Assembly (NCBI GenBank): GCA_024234365.1
Contig: JACKOK010000001.1
Location: 682,001 to 746,000, forward strand
DNA length: 64,000 nucleotides
Origin: Pseudomonadales bacterium
GTDB taxonomy: Bacteria; Pseudomonadota; Gammaproteobacteria; Pseudomonadales; Pseudohongiellaceae
Direction: 5' to 3'
How positions within the stretch are numbered: the first letter of the stretch is position 1; every line of letters starts with the position of its first letter. A program made the translations under genes and the position numbers. Shown one piece after another: positions 17,953 through 25,798 of this stretch. The notes below the pieces were generated by a model that was not told where the DNA came from, did no database searches, and saw only the letters and a list, made by a program, of their open reading frames with translations.

Positions 17953-20900
17953 TCAGGTGCCGAAGCCCGGCTCTGTGCGCGTCGGTTTGTCGTCTTTACT
18001 GCGGCTCAGCAGACGCTTCAGCGCGCGCAGATAGCCCCGCAACTGTGCAGGCAGTGCCAACATGGCCGGTGTGACGATCAGGGTCAGAATGGTGCCGAAA
18101 CCCAGCCCGAAAACAATCGCACTGGCGAGACTGACCCATTGTGAGGTGATGGGGCCACCGACTTCCACTTCGGCACCAATCAGGTCGATGGACACATGCA
18201 TGGCCAGCGGCAGCAGACCGCAACCCGTTGTGAAGGTGGTCAGGAACACCGGACGCAGACGCTGCACCCCGGTCTGCACGACGATCTCCTGCAGGCTCCA
18301 CTCCTTGTGGTTGTGGCGCAGAAAATTGAAGGTGTCGATCAGGATGATATTGTTGTTCACGATGATCCCCGCCAGCGCTACGATGCCCACGCCCGTCAGG
18401 ATCACACTGAAGGTCTGCCCGGTAATCAGCAGGCCCAGCAGAACACCCGTGGTGGACAGCAGCACCGAGGACAGAATCAGCAGTGCCTGGTAATAGCTGT
18501 TGAACTGGGTGACCAGCAGAATGGCCATCAGCATCAGCGACAGGGCAAAGGCCTGCATCAGGAAGGCAAAGGATTGTTCCTGTTCTTCGTTGGCACCGCG
18601 GAACTGATAGTGCACACCCGGCAGCAGGGGGTTCTCGTTCAGCCACTGACGCAGCTCCTGCAGCTTGGCATCGGTGACAACGCCCGGAGCGGGGTTGGCA
18701 CGGACATAGATGACCTTGCTGCCATCCACGCGCTGAATGGAGCTGACCTTCGGCCCGGGTTCGCGGGTGATGAAACTGCTCACGGGCGCGCTGCCGGAAT
18801 TGGTGTTGATCTGGATCTGTTCGATCTGCTCCAGGCCACGGTATTCCTTCGGATAACGCACGCGGATGTCGACTTCCTCTTCGGTGTCGTCCGGGCGGTA
18901 ATCGCCCATGAACACGCCATTGGTCAGCAATTGCACGGCGGTGCCGACTTCACTGATGTTGGCACCGAACATGGCCGCACGCGCACGGTCCACGTTGATA
19001 CGCCACTCGATTCCGGGAATGGGCGTGGTGTCGTCGATATCGATCAGCCCGGTCATCTCATTCTCAAGATGATTGCGGACGCGTCGTGCCTCGTTGATCA
19101 GATCTGTCAGGTTCTCCCCGTACAGTTCCAGTTGCAGTTCCTTGCCCACGGGCGGCCCCTGTTCGACCGTGGCGATTTCCGCGCGCACGCCGGGGATGTT
19201 CTGAACGGCCTCACGGTAGAGGTTTTCGATCTCGAAACCGTTCACGTCACGAATGCGGCGATCCGTGAATTCCACAAAAATGGTGCCCACCAGATCGGGG
19301 GCGGAACCCTGCCCGCCTCCCAGGCTCTGGCCTGCGCCAGACTGCGTGACCACGCTCTTGTAGTAGCCAACGTCCATGATGCGTTTTTCCACATCCACCA
19401 CCACATCGCGGATTTCCTCGGGCGAGAAGTTGCCACGGGCAAAGACCTGCACACGGGTCTGGTTGGGCTCCACGGAAGTGAAGAACTCAACCCCTGCACC
19501 AAAGTTGAAATAGGCGATGACGATCGAGATCAGTGTCGCGACGCTGCCGATAAAGACCAGGACGGGAGAGTGCACGGCAGCGCGAAGGACTGCGGCATAG
19601 ACGCGGCTGAAGCCGCGCAGATTGCTGGAATCCACCTCGTCCTGGTGATGGGACGGGGTGTTGACGCCCTGTACCGCGCCACTGGCCTTGCCGAACAGGG
19701 AGCCGAGCACAGGAGCAAACAACAGGGCATAGAGCAGCGAACCCACCAGCACCGCAAATACGGTGATGGGCAGGTAGCGCATGAACTCCCCGGCGACTCC
19801 CGGCCAGAACATCATTGGCAGGAAAGCGGCCAGCGTGGTGGCCGTGGAGGCGATGATGGGCCAGAACATCCGGTTCACCGCTTCCTGGTAGGCGTCTTCC
19901 TTGGTATAGCCCTCTGACATCTTGGTATCGGCGAACTCCACCATCACAATGGCGCCGTCGATCAGCATCCCCAAGCCCAGCAGCAGGCCGAAGATCACCA
20001 TGAAGTTATAGGTGAAGCCGAGCGCCGAAATCACGATGAAGGCGAACAGGAAGGAGAAGGGGACCGCCAGGGTTACCAGAATGCCCGAGCGGATGCCCAC
20101 GGCAGCGATCACCACGATGAGCACCAGCACCATGGAGGTCACCATATTGCCCTGCAGGCCCAGGTTCTGCTCGACCACCATGGGAGCCGTGTTGTTCATA
20201 TAGGCGATGGTGACGGCAGGCGGCAGGGTCGGCAGGGTGGCCTCGACTATCCCGTCGATCTTGTTCATGGCTTCAATGAGGTTGGCGCCCTTGCGTTTCT
20301 CCACATTGATTGAAATGGAGCGTTGGCCATTGGCGAAGGAATAGCGTTCGGCATCCTTGAAGGTGCGGCGGACTTCGGCAATATCACTGAGCGTCAGCAC
20401 GCCCTGCGCGTTGGCTGCAATGGGCAGCTCGAACAGATCGTCCTGGGTTTCGATGAGGCCTGGCAGCTTGACCGAGAAACTGCCCTGCCCGGTGTTGAGT
20501 GCTCCGGCGGGGATCAGGCGGTTGTTGCTGGTCACCGCCTGCACGATCTGCTGATTGGTGATGCCGTAGGTTTCCAGCTGGGAGGGATCGATGAGTGCTT
20601 CCAGCAGCTCTTCACGATCGCCCACCATATCGGCACTGAGCACCTCCGGCAGGGTTTCGATTTCGCGCTGCAGGTCCTGTGCAACCTTCAGCAGTACGCG
20701 TTCCGGCACCCCCTCGCCGGCAACGGCGATCTGCACGATAGGAATACCGGCAGCGGAGACTTCCTGCACGATGGGTTCTTCCGTCGATTGTGGAAACTTG
20801 GCCTTGGCGCGATCGATGGCCGTGCGCACATCGTTCAGTGCCTGCGAGGAATCGAAGCTGACATCGAACTCGGTGATGACCGTGGCGGCCCCCTCGCTGG

Positions 20901-21150
20901 AGAAAGAGCTGACCTGGGTCAGGCCTTCCAGTGTCTTGAGCTCCACTTCCATGGGTTTGGACAGCAGACGCTCGGCATCCTCCGGTGAAATGCCTTCGTG
21001 AATGATGGTGGTCACGATCACGGGAACGGAGACATCGGGGTTCAGCTCCACCGGAATGGAGATATAGGAGGCAAAACCCATCAGCATGATAGCGGCAAAG
21101 ATGCTGAGCGAGGTCCTGGCCCTGGAGACGGATGCTTTGATATAGCGCAT
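17953..21150 (-). CDS. RND-family efflux permease (AcrB-like)
   Basis: The 1065-residue product is a proton-driven resistance-nodulation-division permease of the inner membrane. It starts MRYIKASVSRARTSLSIFAA with TM1, continues with SIPVELNPDVSVPVI and the porter domain, and has helices TM2-TM6 near residues 330-480 and a second set in the C-terminal half. In TM4 the usual Asp-Asp proton relay appears as GMLIDGAIVMVE (near residue 398), with only the first Asp present. In TM10 the region reads GIIVNNNIILID, lacking the Lys of AcrB. Such variants occur in less-studied branches of the HAE family. The substrate is not evident. The start overlaps the adaptor stop by one base (TAATG). No TolC-type partner is in the window. 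Confidence 0.93.
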   Translation of the reverse strand: MRYIKASVSRARTSLSIFAAIMLMGFASYISIPVELNPDVSVPVIVTTIIHEGISPEDAERLLSKPMEVELKTLEGLTQVSSFSSEGAATVITEFDVSFDSSQALNDVRTAIDRAKAKFPQSTEEPIVQEVSAAGIPIVQIAVAGEGVPERVLLKVAQDLQREIETLPEVLSADMVGDREELLEALIDPSQLETYGITNQQIVQAVTSNNRLIPAGALNTGQGSFSVKLPGLIETQDDLFELPIAANAQGVLTLSDIAEVRRTFKDAERYSFANGQRSISINVEKRKGANLIEAMNKIDGIVEATLPTLPPAVTIAYMNNTAPMVVEQNLGLQGNMVTSMVLVLIVVIAAVGIRSGILVTLAVPFSFLFAFIVISALGFTYNFMVIFGLLLGLGMLIDGAIVMVEFADTKMSEGYTKEDAYQEAVNRMFWPIIASTATTLAAFLPMMFWPGVAGEFMRYLPITVFAVLVGSLLYALLFAPVLGSLFGKASGAVQGVNTPSHHQDEVDSSNLRGFSRVYAAVLRAAVHSPVLVFIGSVATLISIVIAYFNFGAGVEFFTSVEPNQTRVQVFARGNFSPEEIRDVVVDVEKRIMDVGYYKSVVTQSGAGQSLGGGQGSAPDLVGTIFVEFTDRRIRDVNGFEIENLYREAVQNIPGVRAEIATVEQGPPVGKELQLELYGENLTDLINEARRVRNHLENEMTGLIDIDDTTPIPGIEWRINVDRARAAMFGANISEVGTAVQLLTNGVFMGDYRPDDTEEEVDIRVRYPKEYRGLEQIEQIQINTNSGSAPVSSFITREPGPKVSSIQRVDGSKVIYVRANPAPGVVTDAKLQELRQWLNENPLLPGVHYQFRGANEEQEQSFAFLMQAFALSLMLMAILLVTQFNSYYQALLILSSVLLSTTGVLLGLLITGQTFSVILTGVGIVALAGIIVNNNIILIDTFNFLRHNHKEWSLQEIVVQTGVQRLRPVFLTTFTTGCGLLPLAMHVSIDLIGAEVEVGGPITSQWVSLASAIVFGLGFGTILTLIVTPAMLALPAQLRGYLRALKRLLSRSKDDKPTRTEPGFGT

Positions 21151-22286
21151 TAGCGTGATGCCTCGGCAGCGGACCAGCTGTCATCGGTGTTGACAGTCTG
21201 GCCGGGGAACACAATCTCCTGTCCGTGAGTCACCACCAGCACGCTGTCGGGCAACCCGGTTACCCACAGCCCCGGGTTGACGCTGGTGTTTTCGCCCACC
21301 ACGGTCACGGGAATGAACTGGACCTGTTTATTGCTGTCCACCGACTTCACACCCACGATGCCATCGTCGTTCAGCGTCAGGGAGGAGGAGGGGATCAGGT
21401 GTGCCGTGGTTTCACTGGCGGCGATGAAAATTTCGGCTGTCACGCCCTGGCGGATCGGTGTCTGCGTGGCAGCAAGTTCCACTTCGATGGCGTAGCTGCG
21501 TGATGTGGCATCCGCCGCGCGGGAAATATAGGTGACACTGCCCTGCACGGATTCTCCGGTCAGCAGGCTTGCCGTTACCGGGGCTCCAAGGAAGAGTTTG
21601 CCAACGTCCTGTTCCGGCACCAGACCGGTCAGCAGCATTGGGGTGTCATCCAGCAGCGAGGCGCAGCGCCCGCCCATGTCCATCAGGTCGCCGACTTCAA
21701 CCGTACGTGATTCCATGATGCCGTCGAAGGGAGCCGTGATGCGGGTGCGCTGCAGCGCCAGCTCGGCACGCGTGACCGCGGCAATGGAGGCGTCCAGCGT
21801 GGCTCGCAGCTGGGCGATGCCCACGCGGGACTGCAGACCGCGTTTCTGCAGATCAAGTGCTCCGTCGTATTCCAGCTGCGCCTGATCCTGACGGCTGCGG
21901 GCCTCCTGCAGATCGGTGGCCCGGCTGTCCACGGCAAGTTCGCACAGCACATCGCCTGCGCGCACGCGCTCACCACGGGCAACCGGTGTGGCGATGATGC
22001 GCCCGGAAGTTTCCGCGCGCACGTCCACCAGGCGGAAGGCTTTGGTCTGGCCACGCACACGCACGTTCTGCACGAAACGCTGGGCGCTGACCCGCTCCAC
22101 CCTCACCGTGAAGTTCTGGTTGTCATTGGTGATGGTGGCATCGCTGCCGACTGCCATGACGGTGCCGTCACGCTCCGGCAGGGGATAGCCATCGTCCAGT
22201 GCACCGCGCTCGCGCGGCCAGGCCATCCAGACAACGACGATAGCCACCAGTCCAAGGGCCACAAAATGCTTGATCTTCACTTCCAT
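21150..22286 (-). CDS. RND periplasmic adaptor (membrane fusion protein)
   Basis: The start chosen at 22286 gives MEVKIKHFVALGLVAIVVVW, a membrane anchor, and a 378-residue protein of normal length; a longer in-frame extension of 21 residues lacks family character. It contains the lipoyl/barrel-sandwich halves (VDVRAETSGRIIATPVARGE and ITAPFDGIMESRTVEVGDL) flanking an alpha-hairpin (about residues 95-150), then a beta-barrel. It bridges the RND permease, encoded immediately downstream with a one-base overlap, to an outer-membrane channel encoded elsewhere. The ribosome site GGAG sits unusually close to this ATG, so a slightly different start cannot be excluded. Confidence 0.9.
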   Translation of the reverse strand: MEVKIKHFVALGLVAIVVVWMAWPRERGALDDGYPLPERDGTVMAVGSDATITNDNQNFTVRVERVSAQRFVQNVRVRGQTKAFRLVDVRAETSGRIIATPVARGERVRAGDVLCELAVDSRATDLQEARSRQDQAQLEYDGALDLQKRGLQSRVGIAQLRATLDASIAAVTRAELALQRTRITAPFDGIMESRTVEVGDLMDMGGRCASLLDDTPMLLTGLVPEQDVGKLFLGAPVTASLLTGESVQGSVTYISRAADATSRSYAIEVELAATQTPIRQGVTAEIFIAASETTAHLIPSSSLTLNDDGIVGVKSVDSNKQVQFIPVTVVGENTSVNPGLWVTGLPDSVLVVTHGQEIVFPGQTVNTDDSWSAAEASR

Positions 22287-22707
22287 ACTCCGATTGCGTA
22301 GGCGACGGTGTGAGCCGTCGGTGCCTGATGGCGGAATGCGCCAAATCAATAGTCAATACGATCGCCTGTATGCGTTGGATGCTTCTGGAAGTCCAGCGCA
22401 TAGCGTAGGGATCAATGTGTGGTTAGAAAAGGCTGCTGATATTATTTTGAGAGCAGTGATGCACGGTCGCTTCTGATAAGGAAATCACCCAGCAGTTCAT
22501 AATGCCTTCCTTCAGGTTGCCACTACCGCTTTCACTGTCTGAATTTACTGGCCGGATACTTGATGCGCCTGCGTTTGTGGCCAGTTTTCTGTGTTACGCA
22601 TTGTAACCAAGTATCCCCGCATTGCAATGTGCAATAGGGGGCAATTGCGGCCTGTTTGCGGCAAGTAGAGTAGAATTTTGCGCTTAATTGAAGTCACGGG
22701 GGTGAAC
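22287..22707. promoter_or_regulatory. Divergent promoter region with two inverted repeats
   Basis: This 421-base gap separates the divergent pump operon and SDR gene. It holds GTTAC-N5-GTAAC at 22593-22607 and ATTGC-N5-GCAAT at 22621-22635, two dyads 28 bases apart centre to centre (almost three helical turns) and upstream of the SDR start. A 16-base hairpin (GACGG/CCGTC) lies at 22304-22319 in the likely leader of the pump operon. Regulator identity is unknown; none is encoded next to the pump. Confidence 0.4.
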
Positions 22708-23496
22708 ATGAAAAATATTCGGGGAGCGGTGGCCATTATTACGGGTTCCGCATCCGGGGTTGGCGCAGCGAGCGCACGTCTTCTGGCGTCACAGGGCTGT
22801 CATGTGGTGATCAATTACAGCCGCAGTGAAGAGGCCGCCAGAGAGGTCGCTGCGCAGTGCGAGCAGTTGGGGGTTGAAGTGCTGTTGTGCCGGGCGGATG
22901 TGGCGGACGATGCCGCGTGCCGGGAGATGGTGGCGAAGACCTTGGCCCGGTGGGGGCGGGTGGACATTCTGGTGAACAATGCGGGCATCACCCGCTTCTG
23001 TGAACACCATAAACTCGATGGTCTGGATGCGCAGGATTTTCATGACATCTACGGCGTCAATGTGATCGGTCCCTACCAGATGATTCGCGCGGTGGCCCCC
23101 GCCATGCAGGCGGCGGGGCAGGGCTGTGTTGTCAATGTGGCCTCCACGGCCGCCATTACGGGCATTGGCAGCTCCGTGGCCTATGCGGCGTCCAAGGGAG
23201 CGCTGGTGACCATGTCATTGTCACTGGCGCGTGCCCTGGGCCCCGAGATTCGCATCAATACGGTATGTCCGGGGTTTATTGAAGGCGATTGGTTGCGCAA
23301 GGGGCTGGGGGATGAGCAATACGAGGCGGCCAGGACGCACAATGCGCGTCAGGCGCCGCTGGGTGTTACGGCAAACCCTGAGACGGTGGCGGAGGCGATA
23401 CTTTGTTTCATTACTGGCCCGCAGATCGTCACCGGGGAGACCTTGATCGTGGATGGTGGGCGACATCTGAACACGGTGCCGCTGGCGCGGCGTTAA
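22708..23496 (+). CDS. Short-chain dehydrogenase/reductase (FabG-like)
   Basis: This 262-residue classical SDR should reduce or oxidise a carbonyl/alcohol substrate with NAD(P)H. It shows the dinucleotide motif TGSASGVG (about residues 12-19), NNAG near residue 92, and the catalytic Ser-Tyr-Lys set with VAYAASKGAL (Tyr near 158, Lys near 162). ATG 22708 was chosen because it follows GGGGG and the alignable N-terminus begins there. The downstream loop PGFIEGDWLRKGLGDEQ is typical of FabG-like enzymes, but many SDRs share this form and the substrate is not determinable. It stands alone, divergent from the pump operon. Confidence 0.88.
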   Translation: MKNIRGAVAIITGSASGVGAASARLLASQGCHVVINYSRSEEAAREVAAQCEQLGVEVLLCRADVADDAACREMVAKTLARWGRVDILVNNAGITRFCEHHKLDGLDAQDFHDIYGVNVIGPYQMIRAVAPAMQAAGQGCVVNVASTAAITGIGSSVAYAASKGALVTMSLSLARALGPEIRINTVCPGFIEGDWLRKGLGDEQYEAARTHNARQAPLGVTANPETVAEAILCFITGPQIVTGETLIVDGGRHLNTVPLARR

Positions 23497-23539
23497 GTGT
23501 CCGTGTAAAGAGAAACCTGGCACCTTGAAGATGGGTTGA

Positions 23540-23564
23540 TCGCCAGCCGGGCTGGCTCTAGCGG
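23540..23564 (+). repeat. REP-like palindrome, copy 1
   Basis: TCGCCAGCCGGGCTGGCT forms a short imperfect palindrome followed by CTAGCGG. It matches the copies at 23743 and 61509 and resembles Pseudomonas-type REP sequences ending in GGCTCCTAC. It sits 43 bases after the SDR stop. Confidence 0.65.
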
Positions 23565-23583
23565 AATTGCAGCCGTGATGCCA

Positions 23584-23706
23584 GCCCTGAGCGGTGGGAG
23601 ATAAGCAGGCAGGACCGTCACACGCCAGGGATGGCGTGTGCCGAGCCTTCACAGGGATGTGAGCTTTTTGGCGTGTCCTGAATGCTTATCTCCCACCGTT
23701 CAGGGC
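23584..23706 (+). repeat. Structured hairpin element, copy A
   Basis: The ends (23584-23607 and 23683-23706) form a 24-bp stem with one G-T pair. Inside are an inner stem AGGAC/GTCCT, hairpin 1 CACACGCC-AGGGAT-GGCGTGTG, the linker CCGAGCC, hairpin 2 CAC-AGGGAT-GTG, and AGCTTTTTGGCGT. The core is nearly identical to copies B and C on this window while the stem sequences differ yet still pair. It lies in the convergent gap between the SDR gene and regA. No open frame is conserved. It is best described as a repeated, RNA-like structured element of unknown class. Confidence 0.8.
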
Positions 23707-23742
23707 GACCTACGAAGCACCAAACCCAGCGAAGGACAAGCA

Positions 23743-23768
23743 TCGCCAGCCGGGCTGGCTCCTACGGG
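23743..23768 (+). repeat. REP-like palindrome, copy 2
   Basis: TCGCCAGCCGGGCTGGCT followed by CCTACGGG is a near-identical second copy of the palindrome at 23540. The two copies bracket the structured element A in the same orientation. Confidence 0.65.
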
Positions 23769-23795
23769 ATGGGGTGTGGTCGGCAGGTTTCTTTT

Positions 23796-24335
23796 TCAGC
23801 GGGCAACGGGCCGTTTTTGCAGTTTGCGCTGCAGGGTGCGCCGGTGCATGTTGAGCTGACGGGCAGTTTCGGAAATATTGCCGTCGTTTTCTTTCAGTAC
23901 TTTCTGAATATGTTCCCATTCCAGGCGCCGCACGGACATCGGTGCCTGAATCTGTTCTTCGTCCTGGTGGCTCAACGGGTCTTCCAGCAGCGCGGCCAGA
24001 ATCTCGTCGGCATCCGCAGGTTTGGCGAGGTAATTGTCTGCACCGAGTTTGATGGCATCCACGGCCGTGGCGATGCTGGCATAACCGGTCAACACGAGAA
24101 TGCGCATGCCCGGGTTGGCATCCTTGAGCACGGGAATGAGGGGCAGGGAGGAGTGCCCCCCCAGGTTCAGGTCCAGGATTGCGAGGTCGAACGGGGTCTG
24201 CTCCAGCAACTGCGAGGCGCTGTCTGCGCTGATGGCATGGCTTACCTCATAACCCCGTTGCTGCATCGCGCGGGAAATCACCCGGCCAAAAGTCTCATCG
24301 TCCTCCACCAGAAGCATTCGGTTTGTGTCTGTCAT
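23796..24335 (-). CDS. regA: RegA/PrrA/RoxR-type redox response regulator
   Basis: This 179-residue regulator has an N-terminal receiver with acidic residues LVEDDE and the phospho-acceptor Asp55 in LAILDLN, plus Lys in LAKPAD. The C-terminal Fis-type helix-turn-helix reads ISETARQLNMHRRTLQRKLQ, very close to the DNA-binding end of RegA/PrrA/ActR. In these families it controls respiratory, carbon- and nitrogen-fixation or photosynthesis genes in answer to quinone/redox state. Its start overlaps the stop of the sensor kinase gene by 4 bases (ATGA), giving co-translation. The linker between domains is longer in acidic residues (EDPLSHQDEEQIQ) than I would expect. Confidence 0.92.
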   Translation of the reverse strand: MTDTNRMLLVEDDETFGRVISRAMQQRGYEVSHAISADSASQLLEQTPFDLAILDLNLGGHSSLPLIPVLKDANPGMRILVLTGYASIATAVDAIKLGADNYLAKPADADEILAALLEDPLSHQDEEQIQAPMSVRRLEWEHIQKVLKENDGNISETARQLNMHRRTLQRKLQKRPVAR

Positions 24336-25693
24336 ATGCTCGCTCCCTGAACCTTGTCTTCATGCTTGCCCGGTGCGCTGGCCCCCACCGGCAGGCGGAT
24401 GATACTCATGGCCCCCCCGGTTTTCAGATTGAACATCTCGATGTTGCCGGCGGCGCGCTGGATTGCCGCATTGGCCAGGAAGATGCCCAGGCCCATGCTG
24501 TCCTTGCGGGTGGAAATAAAGGGCTCGCCCATATTTTCCATCACGGAGGCGGGGATGCCCGGGCCATCATCCTGGATGATGATTTCCACCTGCCCATCGT
24601 GCACCCGGCAGCTCACACTGACCTGGCTGCGGGCAGCCTTGATGGCATTCTCCACCAGATTGATGACAGCATGCCGAACACTGAGATCATAGGGAATAGT
24701 GGCATGGTGCGCGCTCGGCAACAGCTCGAAACTGACCTTGGCCCTGGGGTGGATATTGACGATATAGTCCTGAATTTCGGCCATGAACTCCGGCAGGGTA
24801 CCGCCCGGCGAGTGGATGTCGGCCTTGTTGTAGAAGCGGGTGAGCTGGGTCAGGGAATCCTTGCAGCGAACGACCTGTTCCCGCAGCAGGCTGATGTCTT
24901 CCTTGATGCTCATGGCACGCAGTTGTTCATCGCTGTATTTGTCCAGGTCGGTCAGCAGCACATACATCGTGGATAAAGGCGTACCAAGAGCATGTGCGGT
25001 GCCGGCAGCCAGGGTGCCGATCGCCACCAGCTGTTCGTTGCGCATCTCGTTTTCACGGGCATGGGCGAGTGTGATTTCGCGGCTGCGAATGGCTTCCGCC
25101 ATGCGGGTGATGAAAGTCGTGATCAGCACGGCACTGACCACGAAGGTCACCCACATGCCGACCAGGTGCAATTGAAAATTCGCCACCATATGATCGCTAT
25201 GATCAACCTGCAGCTCGCTGAGCAGAAAGCCGGTGTAGATGCCGATGCTGCTGATGGCCAGCACATTGACGTAACGCTGGTGCAGCATGGTGGCGCCCAC
25301 CGTCAGCAGTACCAGCAGGTAGGAGATCAGCGGATTGCTGGCCCCGCCGGTGGCAAGCAGCACCAGTACCAGGGTGCCGACATCGCTCAACAGCTGTGCG
25401 AACAGTTCGGGCTCGGAAATTGGCACCTCTTTTTGCAGGCGCCAGAAACCGATCAGCAGCGAGATAGCCACCAGGAAAGTCGCAATCGCCAGGCGCAGAA
25501 TCGGCAGTTCCAGAGGAGAAAAGGAATGGAATATAAAGGTGCCGATCACGCACATCAGCGTCACGAGCAAGCGCAGGCTCAGCAGGCGTTGCAGTGAGAG
25601 TCGGGAGGAGCCGCCAGCGGTGTTCGCTGTCAGCATCTGCAGGATGCGTTCTGCGAGCGGCTGTGTAGCAGTGGATTGCGTCATGGTTGGCAT
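24332..25693 (-). CDS. regB: RegB/PrrB/RoxS-type redox sensor histidine kinase
   Basis: The start at 25693 (MPTMTQSTAT, with GGATGGGA upstream) gives 453 residues; a longer in-frame opening upstream is non-coding. Six membrane helices occupy about residues 38-200, including TGGASNPLISYL (115-126), which matches the quinone-sensing GGxxNPF motif of RegB with Leu for Phe. The H-box is GTAHALGTPLS with His234; RegB has the same AHxLGTPL form. Cys277 in REQVVRCKDS corresponds to the redox-active cysteine of RegB. The ATPase domain ends the protein (NLVENAIKAA, DDGPGIP, GLGIFL). It should phosphorylate the regulator encoded by the overlapping downstream gene. Confidence 0.93.
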   Translation of the reverse strand: MPTMTQSTATQPLAERILQMLTANTAGGSSRLSLQRLLSLRLLVTLMCVIGTFIFHSFSPLELPILRLAIATFLVAISLLIGFWRLQKEVPISEPELFAQLLSDVGTLVLVLLATGGASNPLISYLLVLLTVGATMLHQRYVNVLAISSIGIYTGFLLSELQVDHSDHMVANFQLHLVGMWVTFVVSAVLITTFITRMAEAIRSREITLAHARENEMRNEQLVAIGTLAAGTAHALGTPLSTMYVLLTDLDKYSDEQLRAMSIKEDISLLREQVVRCKDSLTQLTRFYNKADIHSPGGTLPEFMAEIQDYIVNIHPRAKVSFELLPSAHHATIPYDLSVRHAVINLVENAIKAARSQVSVSCRVHDGQVEIIIQDDGPGIPASVMENMGEPFISTRKDSMGLGIFLANAAIQRAAGNIEMFNLKTGGAMSIIRLPVGASAPGKHEDKVQGASI

Positions 25694-25729
25694 TCTATCC
25701 CATCCTGTGTTGCGTGGTATTGTGCAATT

Positions 25730-25758
25730 TTGCCCGCCTCTTGAGAACGGGGTATAGT
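25730..25758 (+). promoter_or_regulatory. Candidate sigma-70 promoter of the methyltransferase-GNAT gene
   Basis: TTGCCC at 25730-25735 and TATAGT at 25753-25758 are separated by 17 bases and lie 40 bases upstream of ATG 25799, in the gap that also serves the divergent regB gene. Confidence 0.45.
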
Positions 25759-25798
25759 GCGGCTCTTTGTCGCAGTCGCGGAAAATACGCCAGGCATC

